Assembly (NCBI RefSeq): GCF_000503775.1
Contig: NZ_KI629782.1
Location: 1,418,045 to 1,482,044 of the forward strand
Source of the DNA: Brevibacillus panacihumi W25
GTDB lineage: Bacteria > Bacillota > Bacilli > Brevibacillales > Brevibacillaceae
Reading direction: 5' to 3'
Length of the DNA: 64,000 bases
Below, piece by piece: positions 36,005 through 44,699 of the stretch. The notes under the pieces were generated by a model. It did not search any database, was not told the origin of the DNA, and saw only the letters and a program-made list of their open reading frames with translations. The position numbers were made by a program, and so were the translations under genes. Within the stretch, counting starts at the first letter, position 1. Each line of letters starts with the position of its first letter.

Positions 36005-36105
36005 GACTTTGCTCGCACTCCTTTTAGTCTTGGTCAAATCAAGCTGCCAGTCTAAAAGAGTTCCTCTTCCTCCCGCCTTCTATTCAAGATCAGATGCCGA
36101 TTGTT

Positions 36106-36819
36106 CTACCCCTTCCTGGGTGCGAGTACATAGCGATTCGTCGGCCTTCCTACTCCACCGTACATGACGGCAAGCTTTACATGCTCTGCCTTGACCAGGT
36201 AGTCGAGATACCGTCTGGCTGTTACCCGGGCGATTCCCACTCGCTCCGCCACTTCCTCTGCCGAAAGGGCTTCTGCCGTTGCGCCCAATTGTCGCACGAT
36301 TTGTGCCAGTGTGACAGCATGAAGTCCTTTCGGCAGGCTATCCAACGCGATCGTTTGGTCTTTTGACTGTTCCGTCCATTTGCGAAACAACAGTTGATCC
36401 ACTTCTGACTGCGATACCATGCCTTCCCGTCTTAGCTGACTCCGAAACTCCCGGTAGTTTTCCAATGCCTGTCGGATACGCTCAAATTGAAAGGGCTTGA
36501 TTATAAAATCCATGGCACCATAACGAAGCATCGTCTGGATCGTCTGCTTGTCATTGGCCGCTGTTATGACGATCACATCCACCGTCTCCGTACCGGCGCG
36601 AAGCTGCGTCAAGGTCTTGATCCCGTCTTGCACGGGCATAAACACATCGATAACAACCAGATCAGGCTGAAGTTCGCGGACCATCTCCACCCCTTCCACG
36701 CCATTATTCGCCACCCCGACCACCCGGAAAGGAGAGACGCGCTCGATAAACGAGCGGTTGATTTCCTGGACCATCGGGTCGTCTTCAATGACTACTACAC
36801 GAATAGATTCAAGATTCAT
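36106..36819 (-). CDS. dctR: C4-dicarboxylate response regulator (CitB/DctR type)
   Basis: A 237-residue regulator. The receiver domain (residues 1-125) has E-D-D-P near the start, the phospho-acceptor D in V-I-D-V-F-M-P (about 57), and K-P-F (about 108). A linker leads to a winged-helix output domain (about 165-230: V-A-E-R-V-G-I-A-R-V-T-A-R-R-Y-L-D-Y). This is the CitT/MalR/DctR arrangement. It overlaps the kinase gene by ATGA. Likely target is dctA at 42795. Confidence 0.88.
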   Translation of the reverse strand: MNLESIRVVVIEDDPMVQEINRSFIERVSPFRVVGVANNGVEGVEMVRELQPDLVVIDVFMPVQDGIKTLTQLRAGTETVDVIVITAANDKQTIQTMLRYGAMDFIIKPFQFERIRQALENYREFRSQLRREGMVSQSEVDQLLFRKWTEQSKDQTIALDSLPKGLHAVTLAQIVRQLGATAEALSAEEVAERVGIARVTARRYLDYLVKAEHVKLAVMYGGVGRPTNRYVLAPRKG

Positions 36820-38408
36820 GCATTCACCTCCTTCATTGGAAATGTGATCAGAAAGCTCGCACCTTCGCCAGGAGACGACGTGCAGACAAGTTCGCCTCCT
36901 CCTTTGTGAATCAGCTGATTGACGAGATGCAGGCCAAGTCCGAGATGCTCTCCATCCTTGGTGGAGTAGCCCCGCTCCAGCATGTTCCTGCGCGTCGTTT
37001 CATCCATGCCGATGCCATTGTCCTCCACCAATATGGAGCAGATTTCGTCATCCTGCTCGATACTGATTGTTACTTCCTTGTCCGTACGCGTAGAACTCTC
37101 CAGAGAGTCAAACGCATTTTCAATCAAGTTGCCCAGGATCAGCACGAAGTTGTGATGGTCCATCCACGGCGGGAAACGCTTCAAGCAGCTCATCCGGTCA
37201 ATGACCACGCGTATGCCAAGCTCTTTGCCGCGGCTTACTTTCCCCATCAAGAGGCCGGCTACACTCTCGTCCTCGATCGCAGCCGTGACAAAGGAGGTCA
37301 GCTCTTCTTGCTGTTCGTTCACCTCCAAGAGATAAGCAAGGGCTTTTTCATTCTGGTTGAGCTGGAGCAGCCCGGCAATCGTATGAAGCTTGTTCATATG
37401 TTCATGATTTTGCACACGCAACGCGCTGACGAATTCTTTCACACCCGTCAGCTCTTCGGCGATCCGGGAAACCTCGGTCCGGTCCTGAAAAATGGCGAGG
37501 GCCCCCACTATTTTTTCGTCTACCCGGATCAAAAAGCGATTGGACCACAGCAGGGCATTCCCGACATGAATTTCCGTATTCAGGAAATTTTCACGCAACT
37601 CCAGCACCTCGGGCAGGCGGGTATCGTGCAAAACAGAGCGGATCGGTTTGCCCAATACCTCTCCCTCAATCCCAAAGATTTTTTTGGCCCTGTCGTTGAA
37701 AATGGTGATTCTCTCCTGCGTGTCGATCGCAATGACGCCTTCATGCATGGCGTGAAAGGTAGCTGTGCGCTCCACCAGAATCCGCGCTATTTCCTCCGGC
37801 TCCAGATCAAGCATCTGTTTTTTCATATGGCGTGCCAGCAAGTAGGAGCCCCATACTCCGAAAAGAAGCGACAACAGGAAGGTCGCCGCGATATTATGCT
37901 TCTCCTCCTGCACAATCTCCCAGACACTCGGCATCACTCTTCCGACGACTACGACGCCCACCTGCTGATGCAGCCCGTCCATGATCGGTACATACGCGCG
38001 CAGGGCGGTGCCTAACTCCCCCCTTACCTTATGCAGATAGGAATGCTCTGCAAAGGCTGCTTCGACCCCTTTATCCTGGAATACTGTTCCGATGCGCTTG
38101 TCCAGGGGATCCGAGTAGCGCACGCGATCCTTGTTTAAAACGACGATATACGTTACATCATTGACAATTCTCATTCTGTGAACCGACTCGCTGATCGCTA
38201 CCCACCCGTTCGGCTCCTGGACCCCCTGCTGAACCAATGGAATCTCCGCCACTGTCCGGGCTATCGTCATCAGCCGTTGTCCAAGCTGCGTTTCCGTCAT
38301 GCGAATAATACCGCCCACCATGATCAGACTGCTGATGATGAGAGAAAACAGGACAATCCCAATGGAGAGCAGGGTGATCTTCCACTTTATTTTCAGATGT
38401 TTGAACAA
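36816..38408 (-). CDS. dctS: C4-dicarboxylate sensor histidine kinase (DcuS/CitA/DctS type)
   Basis: A 530-residue membrane kinase. Helices at about 11-34 and 172-194 flank an extracytoplasmic PAS/Cache-like sensor with the R-Y-S-D-P motif that binds di- or tricarboxylates in this family. A cytoplasmic PAS (about 215-320) follows. The phospho-acceptor His is in V-Q-N-H-E-H-M-N-K-L-H, and the ATPase has N-L-I-E-N-A-F-D and G-L-G-L-H-L-V. The start is TTG (38406-38408) after AAAGGAAGAG. It is divergent from the dctB-like binding-protein gene, which in Bacillus subtilis assists the kinase in sensing. Confidence 0.9.
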   Translation of the reverse strand: MFKHLKIKWKITLLSIGIVLFSLIISSLIMVGGIIRMTETQLGQRLMTIARTVAEIPLVQQGVQEPNGWVAISESVHRMRIVNDVTYIVVLNKDRVRYSDPLDKRIGTVFQDKGVEAAFAEHSYLHKVRGELGTALRAYVPIMDGLHQQVGVVVVGRVMPSVWEIVQEEKHNIAATFLLSLLFGVWGSYLLARHMKKQMLDLEPEEIARILVERTATFHAMHEGVIAIDTQERITIFNDRAKKIFGIEGEVLGKPIRSVLHDTRLPEVLELRENFLNTEIHVGNALLWSNRFLIRVDEKIVGALAIFQDRTEVSRIAEELTGVKEFVSALRVQNHEHMNKLHTIAGLLQLNQNEKALAYLLEVNEQQEELTSFVTAAIEDESVAGLLMGKVSRGKELGIRVVIDRMSCLKRFPPWMDHHNFVLILGNLIENAFDSLESSTRTDKEVTISIEQDDEICSILVEDNGIGMDETTRRNMLERGYSTKDGEHLGLGLHLVNQLIHKGGGELVCTSSPGEGASFLITFPMKEVNA

Positions 38409-38501
38409 AAAGCTCTTCCTTTCCGCGAGTGTTGCCTGCTACCATATATTTTGTTACAGCTTGTCCGGCAAATCAACGCAAGATCATGGAGGTGATCGAC
38501 G

Positions 38502-39554
38502 ATGAAGTCCTGGATCAGCATTTCCCTGATCATCCTGCTTGGACTGGCGAGCGCTCTGCTCATCGGTTTCGGCCCTGATTATTTTTCCATCGGGGAATCG
38601 GATATGGATGGGGAACAGGAAGGGCTCTCAGAACAAATTATCATTAAATTCAGTCATGTCGTAGCAGAGTACACGCCAAAAGGTCTGGCGGTGGATCGCT
38701 TTGCGCAGCTGGTGAAGGAAAAAACGAACGGCAAGGTGGAAGTCCAGGTTTTTCCCAATAGCATCCTGCATTCCGAGCAAACCGAGATTCCTGCCTTGAT
38801 CAGCGGCGAGATCCAGATGATCGCCCCCGCATACTCCCACCTCTCCGGCACGATTCCGCAGTGGTCCGTCCTGGAGCTGCCCTATGTCTTTCTCAATTAT
38901 CAAGAAGTGGAGACCGCCTTTCAGGGAAAGATCGGAGAAATCCTCTTTTCAACCTTGGAAAAGTCCGGCATGAAGGGGCTGGCCTTCTGGAGCAGCGGTT
39001 TCAAGCAGGTGACAGCGAATCAGCCACTCATCCTGCCGACGGATTTTCAGGGGCAACGCATCCGCATTATTCCCAGCAAGGTGCTGGACACCCATTACCG
39101 GACTCTCGGGGCGATTCCCGTCGGTTCTTCGTTCGGCGACCTCTACAGCTTGCTGGCCACTGGCAAGGTAGATGGCGAGGAGAACACCATCTCCAATCTG
39201 TATACCAAACGCCTGTACGAAGTCCAAAAGCATCTGACGGTCAGCAACCACAATTTTTTGGGATATGCGGTGATCGTAAACGAACCGTTTTGGAAGGAGC
39301 TTCCTGACGACCTGAAGCAGGCCATCGAAGAAGCGCTGCAGGAAGCGACGGCCTTCAACAATCAACTGTCTGTGGAAATGAATGCGCAGCAGTTGGACGA
39401 GGTGCTCACGAAGGAATTGATGCAAACGCACATCCAGACGGAGGAGGAGCGGGCGGCTTGGCGTCAGGCGTTGCAGCCAGTCTATGACTCGTTTGCCCCT
39501 CAAATCGGCCCTGAGCTGATGCAGGAAATCGAGAAGCTTCACCTTGCGAGGTGA
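38502..39554 (+). CDS. dctB: DctP-family dicarboxylate-binding protein (DctB-like)
   Basis: A 350-residue exported binding protein of the TRAP DctP family, anchored or released after an N-terminal hydrophobic segment (about 4-24). Characteristic text: F-S-H-V-V-A-E-Y-T-P-K-G, V-Q-V-F-P-N-S-I-L, E-L-P-Y-V-F, the carboxylate-binding arginine region G-Q-R-I-R-I-I-P, and V-D-G-E-E-N-T. No TRAP membrane subunits (DctQ/DctM) are nearby. Its place beside dctSR matches DctB of Bacillus subtilis, an auxiliary sensor rather than a transport component. ATG follows ATGGAGGTGATCGACG. Confidence 0.88.
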   Translation: MKSWISISLIILLGLASALLIGFGPDYFSIGESDMDGEQEGLSEQIIIKFSHVVAEYTPKGLAVDRFAQLVKEKTNGKVEVQVFPNSILHSEQTEIPALISGEIQMIAPAYSHLSGTIPQWSVLELPYVFLNYQEVETAFQGKIGEILFSTLEKSGMKGLAFWSSGFKQVTANQPLILPTDFQGQRIRIIPSKVLDTHYRTLGAIPVGSSFGDLYSLLATGKVDGEENTISNLYTKRLYEVQKHLTVSNHNFLGYAVIVNEPFWKELPDDLKQAIEEALQEATAFNNQLSVEMNAQQLDEVLTKELMQTHIQTEEERAAWRQALQPVYDSFAPQIGPELMQEIEKLHLAR

Positions 39555-39560
39555 AGCTTC
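39533..39560. terminator. Perfect hairpin between convergent dctB and kinase genes
   Basis: GAAGCTTCACCT (39533-39544) pairs perfectly with AGGTGAAGCTTC (39549-39560). It contains the dctB stop codon. T runs are poor on both sides, so it may act as a bidirectional terminator or 3' stabiliser. Confidence 0.6.
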
Positions 39561-39564
39561 TTCG

Positions 39565-40983
39565 TCATTCCCTGTTTTTGGGAAGGATCAGCGTGAATGT
39601 AGACCCATGCTCATCACTTTTCGTCAAAATGAGGTCTCCTCCCAAGGCTCTCGCCATGATTCTGGAAAACGACAGCCCCAGACCCAATCCACGGACCTTG
39701 TCCTTTTTATTGCTGCCCCGGAAAAATCGCTCGAAAATTAAGGGTTGTTCGTTTTCTGGGATGCCCTTGCCATTGTCCGTCACATCTAAGCGCAGATCAC
39801 CCTCCGTCTCATAGAGACGCAGCTCGATCCTGCCATCCGCATCGATCGCTTGCCGCGCGTTGTTCAGCAGATTGATCAGGATCTGCTGCACCCGCCCAGG
39901 ATCGACAGGCACGACCCACTGCTGCTCCGGAATAGTCGCATGGAGTCTAAGGATTTCAGCATCCTGTCCGATCTGCCACTGGGAGGCAATCTCGTAAATG
40001 AGTTTGTTCACATTTTGCAACTCTCGGTTGACCGTGATTTCGCCGACAGCAAAAGAGTTGAAATCGAGCAAATCCTCCACCATTTTCTCCAGGCGCTTGG
40101 TCTCTCGCAGACAGATCACCAAAAACTCCCGCTCTTCTTCTCCTGAGACCACCTTGTCATTGATCGCCTGAATCAAGCCGCTGATAGAAGTGACCGGAGT
40201 CTTCAATTCATGCGTGACGCCAGCCAAAAGCTCCGTGCGCATGCTCTCCAATTGCCTCAGCCGATCCGCCATCTCCTTGAACGTCGAGACCAGCTCGTGA
40301 ATTTCCTTTTCCTTGATCTGCTTGGTGATCGTTACCTCGTAATCGCCCTCCACGATTCGCTTCGCGGCCGCGACTACATCCTCGATCGGCTTGGCAAGTT
40401 TGCGGGAGTGAAAATAGATCACGGCCCAGCCCAACACGCCCAAGCTGCCCAGCATGATAACCAGGTATTGAAGCTGTTCCGGACTGACGCGAACATCCGT
40501 CTCCGGGAACAACAACAGGATTGTCCCGAGCTTTTCGCGGTCATTGTCCAGATCTTTTTTTACGACATAGAGAGTATCACCCTGAAACGACTTGACCTTG
40601 CTGGATTGTTCCGCGATCAGAAGCAAGCGGGGGACATCCTCCTGAAAGGAAGAAGGCAAGCCCGATTTGCTGTAGATGATCCGTCCGTGCACATCCTTGA
40701 TGAACAGCAGCAGATTGCGGTCTACGCCCATAAATCGGCGCCTGTTTTCCAATATCTGGTGCAAGGTTTCGCCGACATACAGCTTACCTTCATTGTCCAC
40801 GACCCGATCCGCTACTTCTTCTACGAATAAACTGGTGACTTCGAGCTGCTTCTCCGTGGCAGCCTCCTTGATCCAAATCGCGGAGACAATGCCAATAATA
40901 AGTAAGCCTACACAGAGTGTGAGCAGATACCGGGTCGTCCAATAGCGCAAAAGAGAGGTTGGTTTATGATTTATCAAATACAC
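39565..40983 (-). CDS. Sensor histidine kinase (OmpR-partner type)
   Basis: A 472-residue membrane kinase. Helices at about 18-38 and 170-190 bound an extracellular sensor of about 130 residues; HAMP at about 190-243; phospho-acceptor in T-H-E-L-K-T-P-V; ATPase boxes N-L-L-N-N-A-R-Q-A, D-N-G-K-G-I-P, and G-L-G-L-G-L-S-F. Signal unknown. The start is GTG (40981-40983) and overlaps the response regulator by 20 bases. No kinase of this type is part of known Dct systems; it may react to membrane or cell-wall stress. Confidence 0.88.
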   Translation of the reverse strand: MYLINHKPTSLLRYWTTRYLLTLCVGLLIIGIVSAIWIKEAATEKQLEVTSLFVEEVADRVVDNEGKLYVGETLHQILENRRRFMGVDRNLLLFIKDVHGRIIYSKSGLPSSFQEDVPRLLLIAEQSSKVKSFQGDTLYVVKKDLDNDREKLGTILLLFPETDVRVSPEQLQYLVIMLGSLGVLGWAVIYFHSRKLAKPIEDVVAAAKRIVEGDYEVTITKQIKEKEIHELVSTFKEMADRLRQLESMRTELLAGVTHELKTPVTSISGLIQAINDKVVSGEEEREFLVICLRETKRLEKMVEDLLDFNSFAVGEITVNRELQNVNKLIYEIASQWQIGQDAEILRLHATIPEQQWVVPVDPGRVQQILINLLNNARQAIDADGRIELRLYETEGDLRLDVTDNGKGIPENEQPLIFERFFRGSNKKDKVRGLGLGLSFSRIMARALGGDLILTKSDEHGSTFTLILPKNRE

Positions 40984-41653
40984 TGAACTGATACCCCACC
41001 CCTCTGAGCGTTTTGATTTCCCCCTCGGAGGCAGGCCAGTTTTGCAAGGTTTTGCGAATCCGTTTGATAGCCAGGTCTACAGCCCGATCACTTCCCTCAT
41101 AGTCCATCCCCCACAGATGCTCGATCAATTGCTCGCGGGAAAATGTCCGGTTGGGATTTTGCGCCAGGAACAGCAGCAATGACAAATCTTTCGGATGAAA
41201 CTGCAAATCGATGCCATGCAGGGTCACGCTATGCGATTTGAAATTGATTTTGAGACCGCCAAAAAAGCGCGTCTCCTGATCCTTGACAAGAATCGCGGAA
41301 CGGCGCAGGACGGCGTTTACCCGCGCTACGACCTCCTCGGCCACAAACGGCTTGGTAATGTAGTCGTCCGCTCCCTGATTGAATCCCTTCAATTTCTGAT
41401 CGGTTTGTCCCAAGGCCGTCATCATGATGACAGGACAGGCACTTCTTTCCCTTATGTACTTCAGGACTTCCCAACCGTTCATTTCCGGAAGCATGACATC
41501 CAGCAGGACGAGATCCGGTTTTTGTTCTTCAAAAAGGCGAACGGCGTCATTGCCGTTTTCAGCTTGCCAAACCTGATAGTCTTCTTTTTGCAGATACGCT
41601 TTCAGCACGCGGGAGATAACCAACTCATCTTCCACCAATAGAATTTGTTTCAT
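40964..41653 (-). CDS. OmpR/PhoB-family response regulator
   Basis: A 229-residue regulator. Receiver residues E-D-E at 8-10, phospho-acceptor D in V-L-L-D-V-M-L-P-E (about 52), and K-P-F (about 101). The C-terminal winged helix (about 130-225) has the OmpR pattern R-T-F-S-R-E-Q-L-I-E-H-L-W and V-D-L-A-I-K-R-I-R-K. First gene of a two-gene unit with the kinase. ATG follows AGGAGCGGC. A possible target is the acidic exported protein just upstream on the same strand; this is only positional. Confidence 0.9.
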   Translation of the reverse strand: MKQILLVEDELVISRVLKAYLQKEDYQVWQAENGNDAVRLFEEQKPDLVLLDVMLPEMNGWEVLKYIRERSACPVIMMTALGQTDQKLKGFNQGADDYITKPFVAEEVVARVNAVLRRSAILVKDQETRFFGGLKINFKSHSVTLHGIDLQFHPKDLSLLLFLAQNPNRTFSREQLIEHLWGMDYEGSDRAVDLAIKRIRKTLQNWPASEGEIKTLRGVGYQFSVFDKS

Positions 41654-41762
41654 GAAAAGCCGCTCCTGATTTCAAAGACATAATAGATGGTTTCCTCACA
41701 TCTCTTCCAGTCTACCTCTTTTTTCTTTATATTGGGATTCCTTCATTATGGAAATAGGAAAA

Positions 41763-41800
41763 AAGCCTTGCTTTTTCTCGGTGTGAGAGAAGCAAGGCTT
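41763..41800 (-). terminator. Terminator of the acidic exported protein gene
   Basis: Minus strand AAGCCTTGCTT pairs with AAGCAAGGCTT and is followed by TTTTCC, about 20 bases after the stop. Confidence 0.85.
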
Positions 41801-41821
41801 GGTGTTGGTATTTAGAGAATA

Positions 41822-42559
41822 TTAGTATTTGCTGAAGTTAAGATCATCATCATACTCGGCATCGAATTCATACAGCCTTTCATCTTCATCACTGTCGATG
41901 ATGTAGCCTGTGATGTCCGCTTCAAACTCTTCCCAGATCTCATCGATGATGTCTTGGACAAATGCTTTCAGTTCGCTCTTCGTCAGTTCATCATAATCAT
42001 CGCCGTATTCGTCCAGATCGATTTCGATTTCTACTTCGATCTCATCTTCGTCGTCGCCGTCCAGTGTGATAACCCATTCAAGACCTTCCCAATCCTCAAA
42101 CTCATCATTTAAATAGTCTTCCAAGTCTGCCAGATCGTCATCGAAATCGTCATCTTTGCTGCTCTTTTTGTTCAATTTACTTTCCAGATTATCGATTTCA
42201 TCATTCAACGAAGTGATTTGATTTTTCAATCTTGCAATTTCCGCGTCTTTGATTGCAAGTTGTGATTGTACGCTCGCATCAGGCTTATCGATAACGTTGA
42301 TCGTATAGGTTTTTCCATCCCAAGTGACGTCCTTTTTGAATACGTCAGCCATCATGCGCAAGGGGATGTACGTGGTGCCATTGACGATGAATGGCTCAAT
42401 AGGTGTGGAAATTTGATAGCCGTTATTCAATACTTTGATATTGTTGTATTTTGCTTGCAGATTCTTGGTCGCTACCTCTGCGCTCGCTCCAGATGGAATC
42501 AGCGTTGTCGCCAGAAGCAAACCAGCAGCCGCTGTAGCGAGATAATGTTTCTTAAACAT
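41822..42559 (-). CDS. Exported acidic protein with a copper-amine-oxidase-N-like domain
   Basis: A 245-residue protein. Signal peptide to about residue 28 (L-A-T-A-A-A-G-L-L-L-A-T, cleaved after A-S-A). Residues 30-95 match the stalk domain called Cu_amine_oxidN1 common in Paenibacillaceae exported proteins (V-N-G-T-T-Y-I-P-L-R-M-M-A-D). A short coiled coil follows (I-A-R-L-K-N-Q-I-T-S-L-N-D-E-I-D), then an extremely acidic segment (about 130-245) dominated by D and E. Such acidity suggests calcium binding or interaction with a cationic surface; the function is unknown. ATG at 42559 has GGAGGAG upstream. It stands alone between the two-component genes and dctA. Confidence 0.75.
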   Translation of the reverse strand: MFKKHYLATAAAGLLLATTLIPSGASAEVATKNLQAKYNNIKVLNNGYQISTPIEPFIVNGTTYIPLRMMADVFKKDVTWDGKTYTINVIDKPDASVQSQLAIKDAEIARLKNQITSLNDEIDNLESKLNKKSSKDDDFDDDLADLEDYLNDEFEDWEGLEWVITLDGDDEDEIEVEIEIDLDEYGDDYDELTKSELKAFVQDIIDEIWEEFEADITGYIIDSDEDERLYEFDAEYDDDLNFSKY

Positions 42560-42754
42560 AACAAACTCCTCCATTTCTCCCGATGTTTTTCTGACGCGAT
42601 GCTATGTACATCATCTACATTACAGATTGAACATGTCGAGAGGATGTCAAATCGCAATTCTCTTTGATGTAGAAAAAGACCAAAAAGACCAAAACAAACA
42701 ATATGACCATATTATTCAAATCACTCCTGCCATTCCTTACAATGCAAGAAAATA

Positions 42755-42768
42755 AAAAAGCGCTTTCA
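42755..42768. promoter_or_regulatory. Possible cre site (CcpA) before dctA
   Basis: AAAAAGCGCTTTCA matches the cre consensus TGAAANCGNTTTCA except the first two bases. It lies 27 bases before the dctA start. Carbon catabolite control of dicarboxylate uptake is known in Bacillus. Confidence 0.4.
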
Positions 42769-42794
42769 CAACAACAAAAGAAAGGAAGAATGGC

Positions 42795-44051
42795 ATGAGA
42801 ATCAATTTTCGAAATCTGACTGTACAAGTCGTTATCGCTATCATCATCGGTATTCTTGTCGGGCATTACGCGCCTGCGTTCGGGGCACAGCTCAAGGTGC
42901 TGGCTGATGTTTTCATCAAGCTGATCAAAATGGTGATCCCTCCTATCATTTTCTTTACGGTGGTAAACGGAATTGCCAGTATGGGAGACATGAAAAAGGT
43001 CGGCAAGATCGGCGGAAAGGCTTTGCTTTATTTTGAAATCGTTACCACCATTGCGCTGGCCATCGGTCTTTTGGTCGTCAATCTGATCAAGCCAGGAGTT
43101 GGTTTTGACAAATCCGGCTTGGAAGGCGATGTTTCGAACTACACCAAGGCAGCCGCTGAAAGCCAAGGCGTCATCGACTTTTTGATGGGGATCATTCCGG
43201 AAAACGTAGTCGGAGCGATGGCTGGCGGAGACCTGCTCCCCATTTTGTTCTTTGCTGTACTCTTCGGTATTTCTCTGGCAGCCATGGGCTCAAAAGCGAA
43301 ACCGGTTATTGATTTGTTCGATAAGCTTTCTCACGGATTCTTCGGCGTCGTCAACATGATCATGAAAGTGTCTCCGATCGCAGCTTTCGGGGCCATGTCG
43401 TATACGATCGGAAAATTCGGCCTCGGCTCCTTGACCAAGCTGGGCCTTCTGATGTCAGCCGTCTATATCACCATGTTTCTGTTTATCGTTCTCATTTTGG
43501 GTGCAATCGCTCGCTACTACCAGTTCAACATTTTTACGTTCATCAAATACATCCGTGAAGAGGTTTTGCTGGTACTGGGCACCTCCTCTTCCGAATCAGC
43601 CCTGCCGCGCATGATGGATCGTCTCGAAAAGTACGGCTGTTCCAAATCGGTTGTCGGACTGGTCATTCCGACCGGGTATTCCTTCAATCTGGACGGCACC
43701 TCCATCTACCTGTCGATGGCTGCCCTTTTCATCGCGCAAGCCTACGGTGTCGACCTGAGCGTCTGGGAGCAGTTGACGCTTCTCGGAATTTTGATGATTA
43801 CCTCCAAAGGAGCTGCGGGTGTGACCGGTTCCGGTTTTATTACCTTGGCCGCAACCCTGGCTGCCTTCCCGATGATTCCGGTCGAAGGGATGGCACTGCT
43901 GCTTGGGGTGGACCGTTTCATGTCTGAGGCTCGCGCGATCACCAACCTGATCGGAAATGGAGTCGCAACCGTCGTGATCGCCAAGACAGAAGGCGAATTC
44001 AATCCAAACCCCGTGCAGGAGGAGAATTCCTCCGCACCTATGACAGCGTAA
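42795..44051 (+). CDS. dctA: C4-dicarboxylate/proton or sodium symporter (DAACS family)
   Basis: A 418-residue DAACS-family carrier for succinate, fumarate and malate, named dctP in Bacillus subtilis. Eight helices plus two re-entrant loops are expected. Signature segments: [11 protein letters not shown], the serine-rich loop [10 protein letters not shown], the N-L-D-G-T-S motif in [10 protein letters not shown], and D-R-F-M-S-E-A-R-A. Asp acidic residues of the glutamate branch differ, in line with dicarboxylate use. Likely induced by DctSR. The ATG follows AAAGGAAG. Its own terminator follows. Confidence 0.92.
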   Translation: MRINFRNLTVQVVIAIIIGILVGHYAPAFGAQLKVLADVFIKLIKMVIPPIIFFTVVNGIASMGDMKKVGKIGGKALLYFEIVTTIALAIGLLVVNLIKPGVGFDKSGLEGDVSNYTKAAAESQGVIDFLMGIIPENVVGAMAGGDLLPILFFAVLFGISLAAMGSKAKPVIDLFDKLSHGFFGVVNMIMKVSPIAAFGAMSYTIGKFGLGSLTKLGLLMSAVYITMFLFIVLILGAIARYYQFNIFTFIKYIREEVLLVLGTSSSESALPRMMDRLEKYGCSKSVVGLVIPTGYSFNLDGTSIYLSMAALFIAQAYGVDLSVWEQLTLLGILMITSKGAAGVTGSGFITLAATLAAFPMIPVEGMALLLGVDRFMSEARAITNLIGNGVATVVIAKTEGEFNPNPVQEENSSAPMTA

Positions 44052-44074
44052 AAATTGGCTCTAGCTGAACAGAA

Positions 44075-44119
44075 AGAGGATCTTGATCGTCAGAAAAGTG
44101 ACGAGAGATCCTCTTTTTC
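44075..44119 (+). terminator. Terminator of dctA
   Basis: AGAGGATC (44075-44082) pairs with GATCCTCT (44107-44114), with an inner CGTCA/TGACG stem, followed by TTTTTC. Confidence 0.85.
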
Positions 44120-44138
44120 AACCCATGCTATAATCAAT

Positions 44139-44562
44139 TGAGACTCCCACCCCTACAGGGGCAAGCTGACACCTTTAGTATCAGTGGGATTCTTGGGTGG
44201 TAGTCGGTAGTGCATTTCTGCTAACCGTAGTTCCCCCAGGTTCAGGGCTGTCTTATCAGCCCGTCCTAAGACAGTGCGTATAGCATCTTAGGCTGGCAGA
44301 CTGTTACCATCTGCCACAGGTTGGCGCATGATATTGATGGCTCCAACCCGATCACGATGAGTGTTGAATCCACATGAACATTCGTACTTTCTGTCTCTTG
44401 CTTGGTTTCTCTCCCCGCAGACAGGACATGATTGAGAAGTGTAGGCAGGATTAACCTCCACAACCTTTATGCAGACAAGGCTTGCTTTGTGGGAGATGAA
44501 TTGTTGAAGCTGATAGAAAGTCCAACGATGCAGATTCTTTGCGTTTTTACGGCTTGTTCTTG
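44139..44562 (-). mobile_element. Remnant of an IS200/IS605-group (tnpB-only type) element with its right end
   Basis: Contains the C-terminal end of tnpB followed by about 150 bases of structured DNA that end in GGGGTGGGAGTCTCAATTG at about 44139, including the hairpin CCCCTGTAGGGG and GGCTGATAAGACAGCC. This is the position of the omega (re) RNA and right end in such elements. The left part of the element is missing; a separate imperfect hairpin (GCCGACT/AGTCGGC, 44562-44608) abuts the break point. Confidence 0.7.
44288..44562 (-). pseudogene. tnpB: TnpB nuclease, C-terminal fragment
   Basis: About 91 codons remain, in frame: A-R-T-S-R-K-N, the helix N-L-H-R-W-T-F-Y-Q-L-Q-Q-F, then V-V-E-V-N-P-A-Y-T-S-Q-S-C, a zinc ribbon (C-P-V-C-G ... 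C-S-C-G), and N-T-H-R-D-R-V-G-A-I-N-I that contains the last RuvC aspartate. It ends N-S-L-P-A. The first two RuvC catalytic blocks and the N-terminal half are gone, and a stop precedes the fragment at the break. It cannot be an active RNA-guided nuclease. Confidence 0.8.
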
Positions 44563-44699
44563 CCGACTTCTTTCATCCCACGATTTAAACCATGGGCTTT
44601 CAGTCGGCAATTACTGTAAAATTTGTTCTGGAGGGTTCTATATGGCTCACTACGCCTTACGCCCAGAAAAGCTGCCAGGCAAGGAGGTATAGCCGCAAA

